Assembly (NCBI GenBank): GCA_035457725.1
Contig: DATIBC010000041.1
Span: 1-64,000, forward strand
Source of the DNA: DATFES01 sp035457725
Lineage (GTDB): Bacteria; Pseudomonadota; Alphaproteobacteria; CACIAM-22H2
Direction: 5' to 3'
Length of the DNA: 64,000 bases
A program made the position numbers and the translations under genes. This document shows, piece by piece, positions 50,313-58,920 of the stretch (its first letter is position 1; each line of letters begins with the position of its first letter). Under the pieces are notes generated by a model. That model made no database searches. It saw only the letters and a list, made by a program, of their open reading frames with translations, and was not told the origin of the DNA.

Positions 50313-51038
50313 TCAGATGACCAGGGCGACGCCCGAGAACATGAGCAACCACAAGACGATGCGGCGGAATTGCGCGTCGTCGACGCGGGCATAGGCCCGC
50401 GTGCCCAGCCACAGGCCGAGAGCCAGCGCCGGCAGGGTCGGGAGGAACAGCCATGCGGCCTCGCGCGTCACGCCGCCGGTGCCACCGAGCCAGGCAAGCG
50501 CCAGGAACTGCATCGCCACGATGTAAGGCTGGTAGACGCCGCGCTGCTCGTCCTTGGGCCAGCCCCGCAGTCCGCACCAGATCGTCGGGATCGCACCGGA
50601 CAGTCCGGCGAGCCCACCCATTAGCCCGCCGACAAGGCCGATCGCGCCGTCGGCCGCACGACCTCCAAAATCCAGCGGCGCCGGCTGCGGCCGCAGCAGC
50701 ATGTAGCCGCTATAGGCGACCAGGAACACACCGACGCCGAAACGGAACGCCCCGGGATCGGCGATGCGCAACAGCTCGACCCCGAACGGCACGCCGAGCG
50801 CGCCGCCAACCAAAAACGGCCATAACCGGCGCCAGCGAATAGCGTGGCGGAGCGCCGGCAAAGTAGCGAATTGCGACAGGATACTGCCGGCAAGAATGAC
50901 CGGCACCGCCTCGATCGGCGGCAGGACGTTGAGCAGCACTCCCGAGGCGACGAGGGCGAACGCGAAGCCGGCAAGGCCCGAGGCGAACGCGGCGAGGAAA
51001 GCGCCGACAGCGATCGCCAGTCCCACGGCAAGCGTCAC
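50313..51038 (-). CDS. TauE/SafE-family anion exporter (candidate sulfite exporter)
   Basis: Membrane protein of the TauE/SafE family, 241 aa from GTG 51038, about eight helices. Family glycine motifs are FASGLAGFAFALVASGVLL (first repeat) and GLVGGLMGGLAGLSGAIP (second repeat). Members export sulfite or sulfoacetate in sulfonate degraders. Here the sulfite would come from the SuyAB reaction encoded in the same operon. The start overlaps the cytochrome b gene (GTGA). Confidence 0.86.
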   Translation of the reverse strand: MTLAVGLAIAVGAFLAAFASGLAGFAFALVASGVLLNVLPPIEAVPVILAGSILSQFATLPALRHAIRWRRLWPFLVGGALGVPFGVELLRIADPGAFRFGVGVFLVAYSGYMLLRPQPAPLDFGGRAADGAIGLVGGLMGGLAGLSGAIPTIWCGLRGWPKDEQRGVYQPYIVAMQFLALAWLGGTGGVTREAAWLFLPTLPALALGLWLGTRAYARVDDAQFRRIVLWLLMFSGVALVI

Positions 51039-51415
51039 GCGGGGCTCGTCAGGTTGAGGAGAAACAGAAGGCCGACGGCGACGCCGAATCCCATGGCAAG
51101 CGCCGCCATCGTTTTTTGCCAATCCCGCCAGGCGAGGAACTCGATGGCCAATACGCGGAGTCCGCCGGCGAGATGGACGGCAAGGAGGATCACCAACCCG
51201 GTCTCGATGAGTTTGACCAGCGGCCGTTCCGACCAGCGAAGAAAGCCGTCAAGCGCCGCCTCCCCCTGCAGTGCCTGGCCAAGCGCCCAAAAATGCGCCG
51301 GCAGAAAAAAGGCGAGAAGCACTCCTGACATACGATGCACCAAGAATGCGACATAGTTTGCGTGCGCGCGGCCACGCCACGCCGACACGACGTGTCCGGC
51401 TTTCACAGCTTTCAT
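51035..51415 (-). CDS. SDH/FRD cytochrome b membrane anchor, second subunit
   Basis: 126-aa membrane protein with three helices. It has the heme-type motifs HRMSGVLLAFFLPAHFWAL and AVHLAGGLRVLAIE, typical of SdhC-like cytochrome b556 subunits. Start ATG 51415, overlapping the stop of the other anchor (ATGA). Together they would carry electrons from the flavoprotein/iron-sulfur pair to quinone. Confidence 0.82.
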   Translation of the reverse strand: MKAVKAGHVVSAWRGRAHANYVAFLVHRMSGVLLAFFLPAHFWALGQALQGEAALDGFLRWSERPLVKLIETGLVILLAVHLAGGLRVLAIEFLAWRDWQKTMAALAMGFGVAVGLLFLLNLTSPA

Positions 51416-51765
51416 GAGAAGAGTCCGCCGACGGCGCGCCAGCCGAGCCAAGCGAGCGATAGCGCCGTGGCCAGGGTCGCGACGTCGAGCGAACGTCCGC
51501 GCCAGAGGGTCATTTCGCGAACGATGGCGCGCAGCCCCAATGGCGCGTGGATCGCCACCGCGAGCACGAAGATCGAATAGAAAGCGAGCCAGCCAAAGCT
51601 ACCGCGCGTGCGGCCGAGAATCTCCGCGGCGCTGAGGCCCCCGCGCACCGCGAGTACGACGGTCGCCAGATGAACCACGACGCAAACCGCCAACACCAGC
51701 GCGCTCGCCCGCTGCCCGAGCCACAGCCAAGTTTCGTGCTTTACCGAGACGTCGGTCGAGCGCAT
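51412..51765 (-). CDS. SDH/FRD cytochrome b membrane anchor, first subunit
   Basis: 117 aa from ATG 51765; three helices and, as in the next gene, paired heme-ligand type motifs: LGQRASALVLAVCVVVHLA and AVAIHAPLGLRAIVREM. It lies 11 bases downstream of the iron-sulfur subunit gene. Because both anchors carry His motifs, one or two hemes may be bound; the sequence does not decide. Confidence 0.78.
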   Translation of the reverse strand: MRSTDVSVKHETWLWLGQRASALVLAVCVVVHLATVVLAVRGGLSAAEILGRTRGSFGWLAFYSIFVLAVAIHAPLGLRAIVREMTLWRGRSLDVATLATALSLAWLGWRAVGGLFS

Positions 51766-51776
51766 CGCATGGGCTT

Positions 51777-52499
51777 CTACAGCGCGCCCTTGATCGCCGC
51801 ACGCGCCACTCGGCGCTTCAAGCCGGCGATCGAAGCCGTAGGATTGAGCTGCTTCGGGCAGTATTCGCGGCACCCCTGCTGACTGTGGCAAGCATGACAA
51901 CCGGCGTCGCCTGCGACCGCGCCGAGGCGTTCGGCTTGCGCTCCATCGCGAACGTCGTTGACCAGCGTCCATGCGCGATTGAGCGCGGCCGGTCCCAGGT
52001 AATCGGCATTCCAGCGCACGACATCACATGCCGCGTAGCAGACGCCGCAGCCGATGCATTCGATCGCCGCATCAGCGGCGGCGCGGTCGTTGGCCGATGG
52101 CGGCACCAAGGCGAAGTCGTCCGATCGCGATGCGGCGGGTGAGAAAACCCCCTTGGCGCGCGTCCATTTCTCGAAGAATTCGGTCATGTCGCAGACGAGA
52201 TCCTTGATCACCGGAAAATTCCGCAATGGCGCCACGGTCAGCCGGCCGCCCCGTGTCGCCTTGTCGACATGGGTGCGGCAAGTCCAACGCGGCCGCCCGT
52301 TGACGGTCATGGCGCATGATCCGCACATGCCGACCCGGCAAGCGAAGCGATAGCTCAGCGTGCGATCGAGATGCCGTTGGACCCAGGTGACCACGTCGAG
52401 CACTGTCTGGCTTGGCCGCCGCGGCACCACGTACTCGACGAATCGGCCTTCGCTACCGCCTCGCCAGACCGACACCTGCAATGTCGCTTGCGCGCTCAA
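51777..52499 (-). CDS. SDH/FRD iron-sulfur subunit
   Basis: 240-aa electron-transfer subunit. Plant-type [2Fe-2S] cluster with Cys54, Cys59, Cys62 and Cys74 (CRVGMCGSCAM), then CIGCGVCYAACD (148–158) and CHSQQGCREYCPKQLNP (204 onward) for the [4Fe-4S] and [3Fe-4S] clusters, as in SdhB/FrdB. An extra Cys201 sits three residues before the last group. It lies between suyB (46 bases upstream) and the membrane anchors, not next to the flavoprotein, which is the oddity of this complex. Confidence 0.9.
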   Translation of the reverse strand: MSAQATLQVSVWRGGSEGRFVEYVVPRRPSQTVLDVVTWVQRHLDRTLSYRFACRVGMCGSCAMTVNGRPRWTCRTHVDKATRGGRLTVAPLRNFPVIKDLVCDMTEFFEKWTRAKGVFSPAASRSDDFALVPPSANDRAAADAAIECIGCGVCYAACDVVRWNADYLGPAALNRAWTLVNDVRDGAQAERLGAVAGDAGCHACHSQQGCREYCPKQLNPTASIAGLKRRVARAAIKGAL

Positions 52500-52545
52500 G
52501 CGCCTCCTCGCGCGGTTATCTCGCCTTGCCTCCCAACCTGGAAAA

Positions 52546-53745
52546 TCAGGCGCTCTGGAAGAGCTTGGTCAGCACGAACTCGCGATGGCCAAGCGCCTCG
52601 GCGGCGGTCAGCCGGCCGTTGCATGTGCGGATCATGATGTCGATCAGCCGGTCTCCGGCCTCGTCCAGCGTCATTTCGCGCCGCAGTATCCCTGAGACGT
52701 CGAGGTCGATGTGCTCGCTCATCTCGCGTGCGGTTTTCGGATTGGCGGTCAGCTTGATCACGGGTTCGATCGGATTGCCGATCACGTTGCCCTGTCCGGT
52801 CGGGAAGAGGTGGACGACGAATCCCGCCGCGGCCTGCAGGGTCACGCACTCTGCAGCGGCGGAAGACGTGTCCATGAAGTAAAGGCCGGGCCCCTTGCCG
52901 GGCGATTGCGCCGGCTTGAGGACGTCGATGTATTTCGTTTTCTTGCCGATCTTGGCCAGGTTGCCGAACGCCTTTTCCTCGATGGTCGTAAGGCCGCCGG
53001 CGATGTTGCCCTTGGTCGGCTGCGATTCCGAAAGATCGTTGGTCTTGTGCCGCTCGATCATTGCGTTGTAGGCCCGCCATGTGGCGAGGAACTTCTCGCC
53101 AATATCCTTGGTTATGCCGCGGCTGGCGCAGACCTTCTCGGCGCCGGTAATCTCGGAAGTTTCGCCAAAACAGGTGGTGGCGCCGAGCGGATCGATCTTG
53201 TCGATGAGATCGCCGACCGTCGGGCACGAGGCGAGACCCGAGGTGGTGTCGCTTTCGCCGCATTTCGTCGAAACCCACAGCTCGTCGATGCGGCACGGCT
53301 CGCGCTGCAACTCGCTCGCCCAATGTAGAAAATCCTTCGCCGCGCGCGAGGCGTCGGCGATCGTCTTGAGATCGCCCTTGCCCTCGATGGCGAACCCTGC
53401 CACCGGCTTGCCGGTCTTCTTAATTCCATCGACGACGCGGCCCGTCCAGCCCGGCTCGATGCCGATAACGACGCACGCGGCGACGTTCGGGCTAGCGCCG
53501 GTGCCGATGAGCGTGCGGAAATGAAGTTCGAGGTCCTCGCCGAATTGCAGTCGACCGTAAGCATGCGGCAGCGCCAGGACGCCCTTGATATTGTTGCCCA
53601 CGGCCTCGGCGGCGGCGTTCGACAGATCGTCGAGCGGCAGGACGATCACGTGATTGCGCACGCCGACGCGGCCGTTGGCGCGCCGGTATCCTTGGAAAGC
53701 AAGGTCGCGGCCGTTCGCGCGACGCTTGGCAGGCGCTTTCGCCAT
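52546..53745 (-). CDS. suyB: (2R)-sulfolactate sulfo-lyase large subunit
   Basis: Large subunit of the iron-dependent lyase that splits (R)-3-sulfolactate into pyruvate and sulfite. 399 aa, UxaA/SuyB family: GYRRANGRVGVRNHVIVLP, LPHAYGRLQFGED, SGLASCPTVGDLIDK, GATTCFGETSEITGAE and FPTGQGNVIGNPIEPVIK. The N-terminal Lys/Arg-rich tip is short. ATG 53745 is preferred, with AGGTGG 5 bases upstream; ATG 53754 would overlap suyA. Altronate/galactarate dehydratases are related, but the adjoining SuyA and sulfonate genes favour SuyB. Confidence 0.86.
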   Translation of the reverse strand: MAKAPAKRRANGRDLAFQGYRRANGRVGVRNHVIVLPLDDLSNAAAEAVGNNIKGVLALPHAYGRLQFGEDLELHFRTLIGTGASPNVAACVVIGIEPGWTGRVVDGIKKTGKPVAGFAIEGKGDLKTIADASRAAKDFLHWASELQREPCRIDELWVSTKCGESDTTSGLASCPTVGDLIDKIDPLGATTCFGETSEITGAEKVCASRGITKDIGEKFLATWRAYNAMIERHKTNDLSESQPTKGNIAGGLTTIEEKAFGNLAKIGKKTKYIDVLKPAQSPGKGPGLYFMDTSSAAAECVTLQAAAGFVVHLFPTGQGNVIGNPIEPVIKLTANPKTAREMSEHIDLDVSGILRREMTLDEAGDRLIDIMIRTCNGRLTAAEALGHREFVLTKLFQSA

Positions 53746-53747
53746 GG

Positions 53748-54032
53748 CTACCACCTTTTGGTCTTGACGTTGTGGACGTGGGCATGCCGGCCCTTGCCGA
53801 TCGCCGATACGGCGCGGCCGATGTCGTGACCGTACTTGAGCAGCGTCTCGCCCTTCTTGATCTCCTTGAGGGCGATTTTGTGGCCGAGCGGAATCGCGTC
53901 CAGCGCCTTGAGCCTCACGGTGGAATCGCCCTCCATCACCCAGCCGGTGAGCGCGTCGCCGGGCTTTATGCCTTCGACGACGACCACGCCCACTGTGTCG
54001 GCTTTGTCGTGCACGATAAAATGAGTGGTCAT
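53748..54032 (-). CDS. suyA: (2R)-sulfolactate sulfo-lyase small subunit
   Basis: 94-residue SAF-domain subunit of the sulfolactate lyase. It begins MTTHFIVHDKADTVGVVVVE and ends HVHNVKTKRW, a tail characteristic of SuyA; KKGETLLKYGHDIGRAV is the typical SAF core. ATG 54032 has a GGGAGAG site 5–10 bases upstream; the frame is open further upstream. First gene of the operon, 2 bases before suyB. Its promoter must lie in the 134 bases shared with the divergent gamma-glutamylcyclotransferase gene. Confidence 0.87.
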   Translation of the reverse strand: MTTHFIVHDKADTVGVVVVEGIKPGDALTGWVMEGDSTVRLKALDAIPLGHKIALKEIKKGETLLKYGHDIGRAVSAIGKGRHAHVHNVKTKRW

Positions 54033-54166
54033 CTTCTCTCCCGAATCATCCTCGAGACCACGGCCGTCGCATCCTGGCGCCGCCAGCTCGCTTAACCGGC
54101 GCGGCCAGGACGCAATCATGTAATATTCCGCCGGCGCGTCCAAGGCCACGAATTTCGAGATCGTCG

Positions 54167-54586
54167 ATGCACAGCATATTCGTCTACGGCACGCTCAAGC
54201 GCGGTTTTCCCAACCACACGGCCATCAAGAAAACGCAGGCTTTCATCGGGCGTTTCCAGACCTGCGAGCGGTACGAGCTGGTGCTCACCGCCCCATGGTA
54301 CTCGCCGGTCATGATCGACGAGCGCGGAGCAGGACACAACGTGGTGGGGGAGGTGTTCGCCGCCGATGCCGAGGCGCTCGCCGAGTTGGACCGGCTCGAA
54401 GGGACGCACTTGCCGACCGGTTATCGTCGCATCGAGGTGCAGGTGCAGAATATCGACACTGGCGCGATGATCGTGGCCTGGGTCTACGTCAAGAGTCGGC
54501 TGCTAATCGACCAGGTCGTTTCGGCGCCGATGGCCGAATATTCGATCGATCCTCGTTATGTACCCCCCTCGCGACGCAGTATCTGA
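54167..54586 (+). CDS. Gamma-glutamylcyclotransferase (AIG2-like) family protein
   Basis: 139 aa, GGCT-like fold. Substrate loop FVYGTLKRGFPNH at the N-terminus and the likely catalytic Glu in the central EALAELDRLEGTHL region. Family members release 5-oxoproline from gamma-glutamyl amines. It diverges from suyA and precedes a gamma-glutamyltransferase-type gene by 72 bases, so the two may act together on gamma-glutamyl compounds. Confidence 0.85.
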   Translation: MHSIFVYGTLKRGFPNHTAIKKTQAFIGRFQTCERYELVLTAPWYSPVMIDERGAGHNVVGEVFAADAEALAELDRLEGTHLPTGYRRIEVQVQNIDTGAMIVAWVYVKSRLLIDQVVSAPMAEYSIDPRYVPPSRRSI

Positions 54587-54658
54587 ATGGGTTGCCGCGC
54601 CTCGGCGGCGCGGCCTATAGTCCTGCCCGCCCGTCAACCGCCACGGATCCGCCACCAC

Positions 54659-56509
54659 ATGACCTCGCTTTCCGACTTCACGACGCGTCCCGTCATTAGC
54701 GGCACGTTCGGCGTCGTGACTTCGACCCACTGGCTCGCCTCTCAAACCGGCATGAATATTCTCGAGAAGGGCGGCAACGCATTCGACGCGGCCGTCGCGG
54801 CGGGTCTGGTGCTGCAAGTGGTCGAGCCGCACATGAACGGGCTCGGCGGCGACGCGGTGGCGATCGTCCAGCGCGCGGGCGAAACGATGCCTTCAGTTAT
54901 TTGCGGCCAGGGCGTCGCGCCGGCGAAGGCGACGATCGCGCACTATCACGACCAGGGACTGTCGCTCGTGCCCGGCACCGGCCTGCTCGCCGCCGTCGTT
55001 CCGGGCGCGTTCGACGCCTGGATGATCATGCTGCGTGATCACGGCACCATGACGTTGGCCGAGGTGATGATGCCGGCGATCCGGTTCGCGCGCGACGGAT
55101 ACGCGTTGGTGGCCGGGGTGACGAACAGCATCACCGGCGTCCGGCAGCTTTTCGAGAGCGAATGGACGACGTCGGCGGCGATCTACATGCCCGGCGGCAA
55201 TATCCCGCGGCCGGGCACTTTGTTTCGCAATCCAAAACTCGCCGAAACATATACGCGCATTCTGAGCGAGGCTGCGCGCGCCGGCGCCGATCGCGAGAAG
55301 CAGATCGAGGCGGCGCGCGCCGCCTTCTACAAGGGCTTCGTCGCCGAGGCGATCGAGGCCTTCGCCGCCACGACCGAGGCGATGGACGCCTCAGGCGCGC
55401 GCCACAAGGGCGTGATCGAAGCGAGCGACCTCGCAGCCTGGCAGGCCACCTACGAAAAGCCGGTGACGTACGACTATCGCGGCTACACGGTGTGCAAACC
55501 GGGGCCATGGAGCCAGGCGCCAGTGTTGCTGCAGGTGCTGGCGCTGCTCAAGGGATTCGATATCGCGGCAATGGACACTGTCGGCGCCGATTTCGTCCAT
55601 ACGCTGGTCGAGGCGAAGAAGCTCGCTTATCTCGACCGTGACGCTTATTACGGCGATCCGGATTTCGTCGACGTTCCGCTCGCGACGCTGCTGTCGGACG
55701 ATTACAACGACGAGCGTCGCAAGCTCATCGGCGAGACGGCTTCGCTCGAGTTCCGTCCCGGCCGACCCGATGGGCGTGAACCGCGCCTGCCCAACGTCAA
55801 AGCGGCGGCGGTCGCGGCGGCCGGCATTGGCGAGCCGACGCGCGTCGAGCGCGAGACGGCCGAATCCTACGACCGATCGGGCGGCGCCCTCGGTCTCGCG
55901 GCCAGTCGCGCCGCACGCGGTCCGGCGGAGGGTGACACGTGTCATCTCGACGTGATCGACCGCTTCGGCAACATGGTCGCAGCGACGCCGTCGGGCGGCT
56001 GGCTGCAAAGCTCGCCGGTCGTCCCGTCGCTCGGCTTTTGCCTCGGAACGCGCGCGCAGATGTTCTGGCTCGACCCTGACGTGCCTTCGGCGCTTTTTCC
56101 TGGCCGCCGACCGCGCACCACGCTCACACCGACACTGGCGCTCAAGGACGGCAAGCCATACATGGCTTTCGGCTCGCCCGGCGGCGACAACCAGGACCAG
56201 TGGATCGTCCAGTTCTTCCTTCGCCACGTCGAACACCAGCTTAATCTGCAAGCGGCGATCGACGCACCGCAACTGCAGTGCGACCACTGGCAAAACTCGT
56301 TCTATCCCCGCACCGCTTCGCCGGGAAAGATCATTCTCGAGGGGCGATTTCCGTCGGCGACGATCGACGAGCTCAAGCGCCGCGGCCACGACGTGCAGAT
56401 CACCGGCGACTGGGCGCTCGGACGCAACTGCGCCGCGGCCAAGGACGGCGAGGTGCTGCGCGCCGCCGCCACGCCGCGCTTGCAGCAGGCCTACGCGGTG
56501 GGGCGCTAG
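54659..56509 (+). CDS. Gamma-glutamyltransferase family protein (Ntn hydrolase)
   Basis: 616 aa, a self-processing Ntn hydrolase. Early parts MNILEKGGNAFDAAVAAGLVL and the C-terminal half are typical. The processing Thr is Thr427 in GDTCHLDVID, where standard enzymes have Thr-Thr-His. A late FGSPGGDNQDQWIVQ replaces the GSPGG glycine loop. No signal peptide is seen, so it may be cytoplasmic, unlike glutathione-degrading periplasmic Ggt; related family members act on gamma-glutamyl or cephalosporin-type amides. ATG 54659 chosen; the frame extends to 54587. It converges with the paaY gene. Confidence 0.87.
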   Translation: MTSLSDFTTRPVISGTFGVVTSTHWLASQTGMNILEKGGNAFDAAVAAGLVLQVVEPHMNGLGGDAVAIVQRAGETMPSVICGQGVAPAKATIAHYHDQGLSLVPGTGLLAAVVPGAFDAWMIMLRDHGTMTLAEVMMPAIRFARDGYALVAGVTNSITGVRQLFESEWTTSAAIYMPGGNIPRPGTLFRNPKLAETYTRILSEAARAGADREKQIEAARAAFYKGFVAEAIEAFAATTEAMDASGARHKGVIEASDLAAWQATYEKPVTYDYRGYTVCKPGPWSQAPVLLQVLALLKGFDIAAMDTVGADFVHTLVEAKKLAYLDRDAYYGDPDFVDVPLATLLSDDYNDERRKLIGETASLEFRPGRPDGREPRLPNVKAAAVAAAGIGEPTRVERETAESYDRSGGALGLAASRAARGPAEGDTCHLDVIDRFGNMVAATPSGGWLQSSPVVPSLGFCLGTRAQMFWLDPDVPSALFPGRRPRTTLTPTLALKDGKPYMAFGSPGGDNQDQWIVQFFLRHVEHQLNLQAAIDAPQLQCDHWQNSFYPRTASPGKIILEGRFPSATIDELKRRGHDVQITGDWALGRNCAAAKDGEVLRAAATPRLQQAYAVGR

Positions 56510-56513
56510 CGTT

Positions 56514-57116
56514 TCATCCGCCCTTGGTCTTATACAGCGGCTCGACTTGGCCTACGGCGAGCCGGCCGCGGCCGGGCTCGGGCGCGGGCAACGGGTCGCA
56601 TGGCTTGAATGTGGCAAGGCAACGGCGCGTCAGGTCCTGGTATTCGCGCGTCGCGGCGCCCTTCCAGGCGATCTCCTGTGCCGTCAACTCCCGGACGACG
56701 CGCGCCGGCACCCCAGCCACCAGCGTGCGCGCCGGCACCTTGAAATTGGCCTTGACGAAGGCGAGCGCGGCGACGATCGCCGCCTCGCCGATTTCCGCCC
56801 CATCGTTGATCACCGCGTTCATGCCGATCAGCGCGTTCCTGCGAACAACACAGCCATGGATGATCGCGCCGTGGCCGATGTGCGACTCGTCCTCGAGGAC
56901 GGTATCGCTCATCGGGAAACCATGGACCACGCAATTGTCTTGCAGGTTCGCTCCCGCGCCCATCAGCAGGCGACCAAAATCGCCGCGCATGGCAGCGCCC
57001 GGACCGACATAACATCCGGGTCCGACATGCACGTCGCCGATGAGCGTCGCCGTCGGATGAACGAAGCTCGAAGGGTGGACGACCGGCCGAAACCCGTCGA
57101 TTTCGTAGAACGGCAT
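56514..57116 (-). CDS. paaY: PaaY-type thioesterase (hexapeptide-repeat protein)
   Basis: 200-aa left-handed beta-helix protein of the gamma-carbonic-anhydrase-like family; closest to PaaY/CaiE. Hexapeptide repeats run from about residue 15 to 125 (PTATLIGDVHVGPGCYVGPG), with metal-type His residues in NCVVHGFPM and ESHIGHGAIIHG. In phenylacetate degradation PaaY removes dead-end CoA thioesters. Next to paaN (26 bases), supporting this over a carbonic anhydrase. Confidence 0.84.
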   Translation of the reverse strand: MPFYEIDGFRPVVHPSSFVHPTATLIGDVHVGPGCYVGPGAAMRGDFGRLLMGAGANLQDNCVVHGFPMSDTVLEDESHIGHGAIIHGCVVRRNALIGMNAVINDGAEIGEAAIVAALAFVKANFKVPARTLVAGVPARVVRELTAQEIAWKGAATREYQDLTRRCLATFKPCDPLPAPEPGRGRLAVGQVEPLYKTKGG

Positions 57117-57142
57117 GTGGTTGGCCCTCGCCTTCGACGTCG

Positions 57143-58813
57143 TCACGCCGCGGCTGGGATGCGCGACTGTACGACGCGGAAACGATTGGCGACGAAGGCG
57201 GCGTCGGTAAGCGACGCATTGGCCGCCGGATTGCAGCCCGTCGCGTGAAAATCGCTGAACGCCGCCGATTGGTTGACGAACACGCCGCCGGTCAAGTTGC
57301 ACGACAGCGCCACACCCGCCTCGGCAGCCATCTCGATGGCTTCGTCCATCAGCCGTGCGTTGGTCGAATGGACGAGCCCGGTGAGCGCGCCTTTGACGCG
57401 CACGCCCTGCATCGCGCGAGCCAAGCTCTCGGCCGTGTTTTCGGTCGCGATGACATAAGTCACCGGTCCGAAATTTTCCTTCATGTAGACATCCTCGCGC
57501 TTGGCGTCGAGCTTGACGACGATCGGCGTCTGCACCGTGGCGTTGGCGAATTGCGGATGCGCCAACGTGCGCGAGGCGAGAACTACATGCCCTTCGCGCG
57601 CCGCACGATCGATGCGCTCGAGCGTCGCCGGGTTCTGGATCGCGCCAAGGATCTCGACGGCGCGTGCCGGATCGGCGAGTAGCCCGTCAATCGCATCGGC
57701 GATCGCGCGCGCCACTTCGTCGAAGCGCTTGTGTCCCTGGTCGGTTTCGATTCCGCCCTTGGGCACGAATATGTTCTGCGGGGTGGTGCACATCTGCCCG
57801 GAGTAGAGCGACAACGAAAAGGCGAGATTGTTGGCCAAGCCCTTGAAGTCGGCGGTCGAGTCGATCACGACGAAATTGACCCCCGCTTTTTCGGCGAAAA
57901 GCGTCGCCTGGCGCGCGTTGCTCTCCAGCCAATCACCGAACTCCGGACCGCCGGTGTAGTCGATAAGCGCGATCTCGGGCCGCGTCGCCAGCGCCTTGGC
58001 GATCGGCGCGCCGACGTCGTCGGCGGCGAGCGTGACGAGATCCGGATCGAAGCCGGACTCGGCGAGAACGCCGCGCGCGATTTTGACCGAGATCGCCAGT
58101 GGCAGGATGGCGTTGGGATGGGGCTTGACGATGACCGGATTGCCGGTCGCCAGGTCGGCGAAGATCCCCGGGTACCCGTTCCAGGTCGGAAAGGTGGAGC
58201 AGCCGATGACCAGGCCAACTCCGCGCGGGACGATTGCGTAGCGTTTGTCGAGACGAATAGGCTCGCCTTTGCCCTGCGGCTTTTCCCAGCGCGCCACGCC
58301 CGGAACGCGGATCATCGCCTCGTATGCGCATGCCGCCGCCTCAAGACCGCGATCTTGCGCGTGCGGACCTGCCGCCTGGAAGGCCATGACGAAACCCTGG
58401 CCCGTGGTGTGCATCACCGCGTAGGCGATGTCGAAGGACGCCCGATTGATACGCGCCAAAACCTCGAGGCAGACGCCGACGCGCGCCTCCACCCCGGCCC
58501 TACGCCACGCCGGCAATGCCGCCTGCGCCGCCCGGATCAGCTTGTCGATGTCCGGTTTTGGGTAGGTGACCCCCAGCGCGAAGCCGTATGGCGACGTCTC
58601 GCCGCCGACGCGGCCGCCGTCGCTTGGTTGATCGAGTTCGAACGGGTGATTGAGCTGCGCCTCGAAGCGCGCCTTGGCCTCGGCGTTGGCGTGTTCGCCG
58701 TAGTTTCGCGGGCTCGGACTCTCCGGATAGGGCGTCCAGTAGCCGCGCTTTGCAAGCGCTTCGAGCGCCGCCTCGAGCGTGGCGTGGTGTTTCTCGAACA
58801 GCGAATGCGACAT
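57143..58813 (-). CDS. paaN: Phenylacetate degradation aldehyde dehydrogenase PaaN
   Basis: 556 aa, PaaN branch of the aldehyde dehydrogenase superfamily in the aerobic phenylacetyl-CoA pathway. Fold landmarks are CSTFPTWNGYPGIFADLATGNPVIVKPHP, presented here as one family region (about 205–235), then LFAEKAGVNFVVIDS and the Cys in SGQMCTTPQNIF; late MKENFGPVTYVI and SDFHATGCNPAANAS also match. Start ATG 58813 (MSHSLFEKHH); the frame is open upstream. Only this gene and paaY of the paa set are in the window. Confidence 0.88.
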   Translation of the reverse strand: MSHSLFEKHHATLEAALEALAKRGYWTPYPESPSPRNYGEHANAEAKARFEAQLNHPFELDQPSDGGRVGGETSPYGFALGVTYPKPDIDKLIRAAQAALPAWRRAGVEARVGVCLEVLARINRASFDIAYAVMHTTGQGFVMAFQAAGPHAQDRGLEAAACAYEAMIRVPGVARWEKPQGKGEPIRLDKRYAIVPRGVGLVIGCSTFPTWNGYPGIFADLATGNPVIVKPHPNAILPLAISVKIARGVLAESGFDPDLVTLAADDVGAPIAKALATRPEIALIDYTGGPEFGDWLESNARQATLFAEKAGVNFVVIDSTADFKGLANNLAFSLSLYSGQMCTTPQNIFVPKGGIETDQGHKRFDEVARAIADAIDGLLADPARAVEILGAIQNPATLERIDRAAREGHVVLASRTLAHPQFANATVQTPIVVKLDAKREDVYMKENFGPVTYVIATENTAESLARAMQGVRVKGALTGLVHSTNARLMDEAIEMAAEAGVALSCNLTGGVFVNQSAAFSDFHATGCNPAANASLTDAAFVANRFRVVQSRIPAAA

Positions 58814-58920
58814 TTTCGGCGGCTCCCATCCGGTTGCGCAGTACGCCATTCGATGCGCGAATGGCGTTGGGCTCTCTGTGTAGCCCAACCGGCGGCGTGG
58901 CGGCAAACGACGCGCCGCGC

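Noticed and set aside
44249..52499. Housekeeping succinate dehydrogenase
   Set aside because: Genes are dispersed through a sulfonate operon and the flavoprotein departs from SDH at the covalent-flavin and carboxylate-binding positions.
52546..54032. Reading the SuyAB pair as altronate or galactarate dehydratase (UxaA family)
   Set aside because: The small subunit ends with the SuyA-typical HVHNVKTKRW and the operon carries sulfonate transport, sulfite export and SlcC/ComC genes, with no sugar-acid genes.
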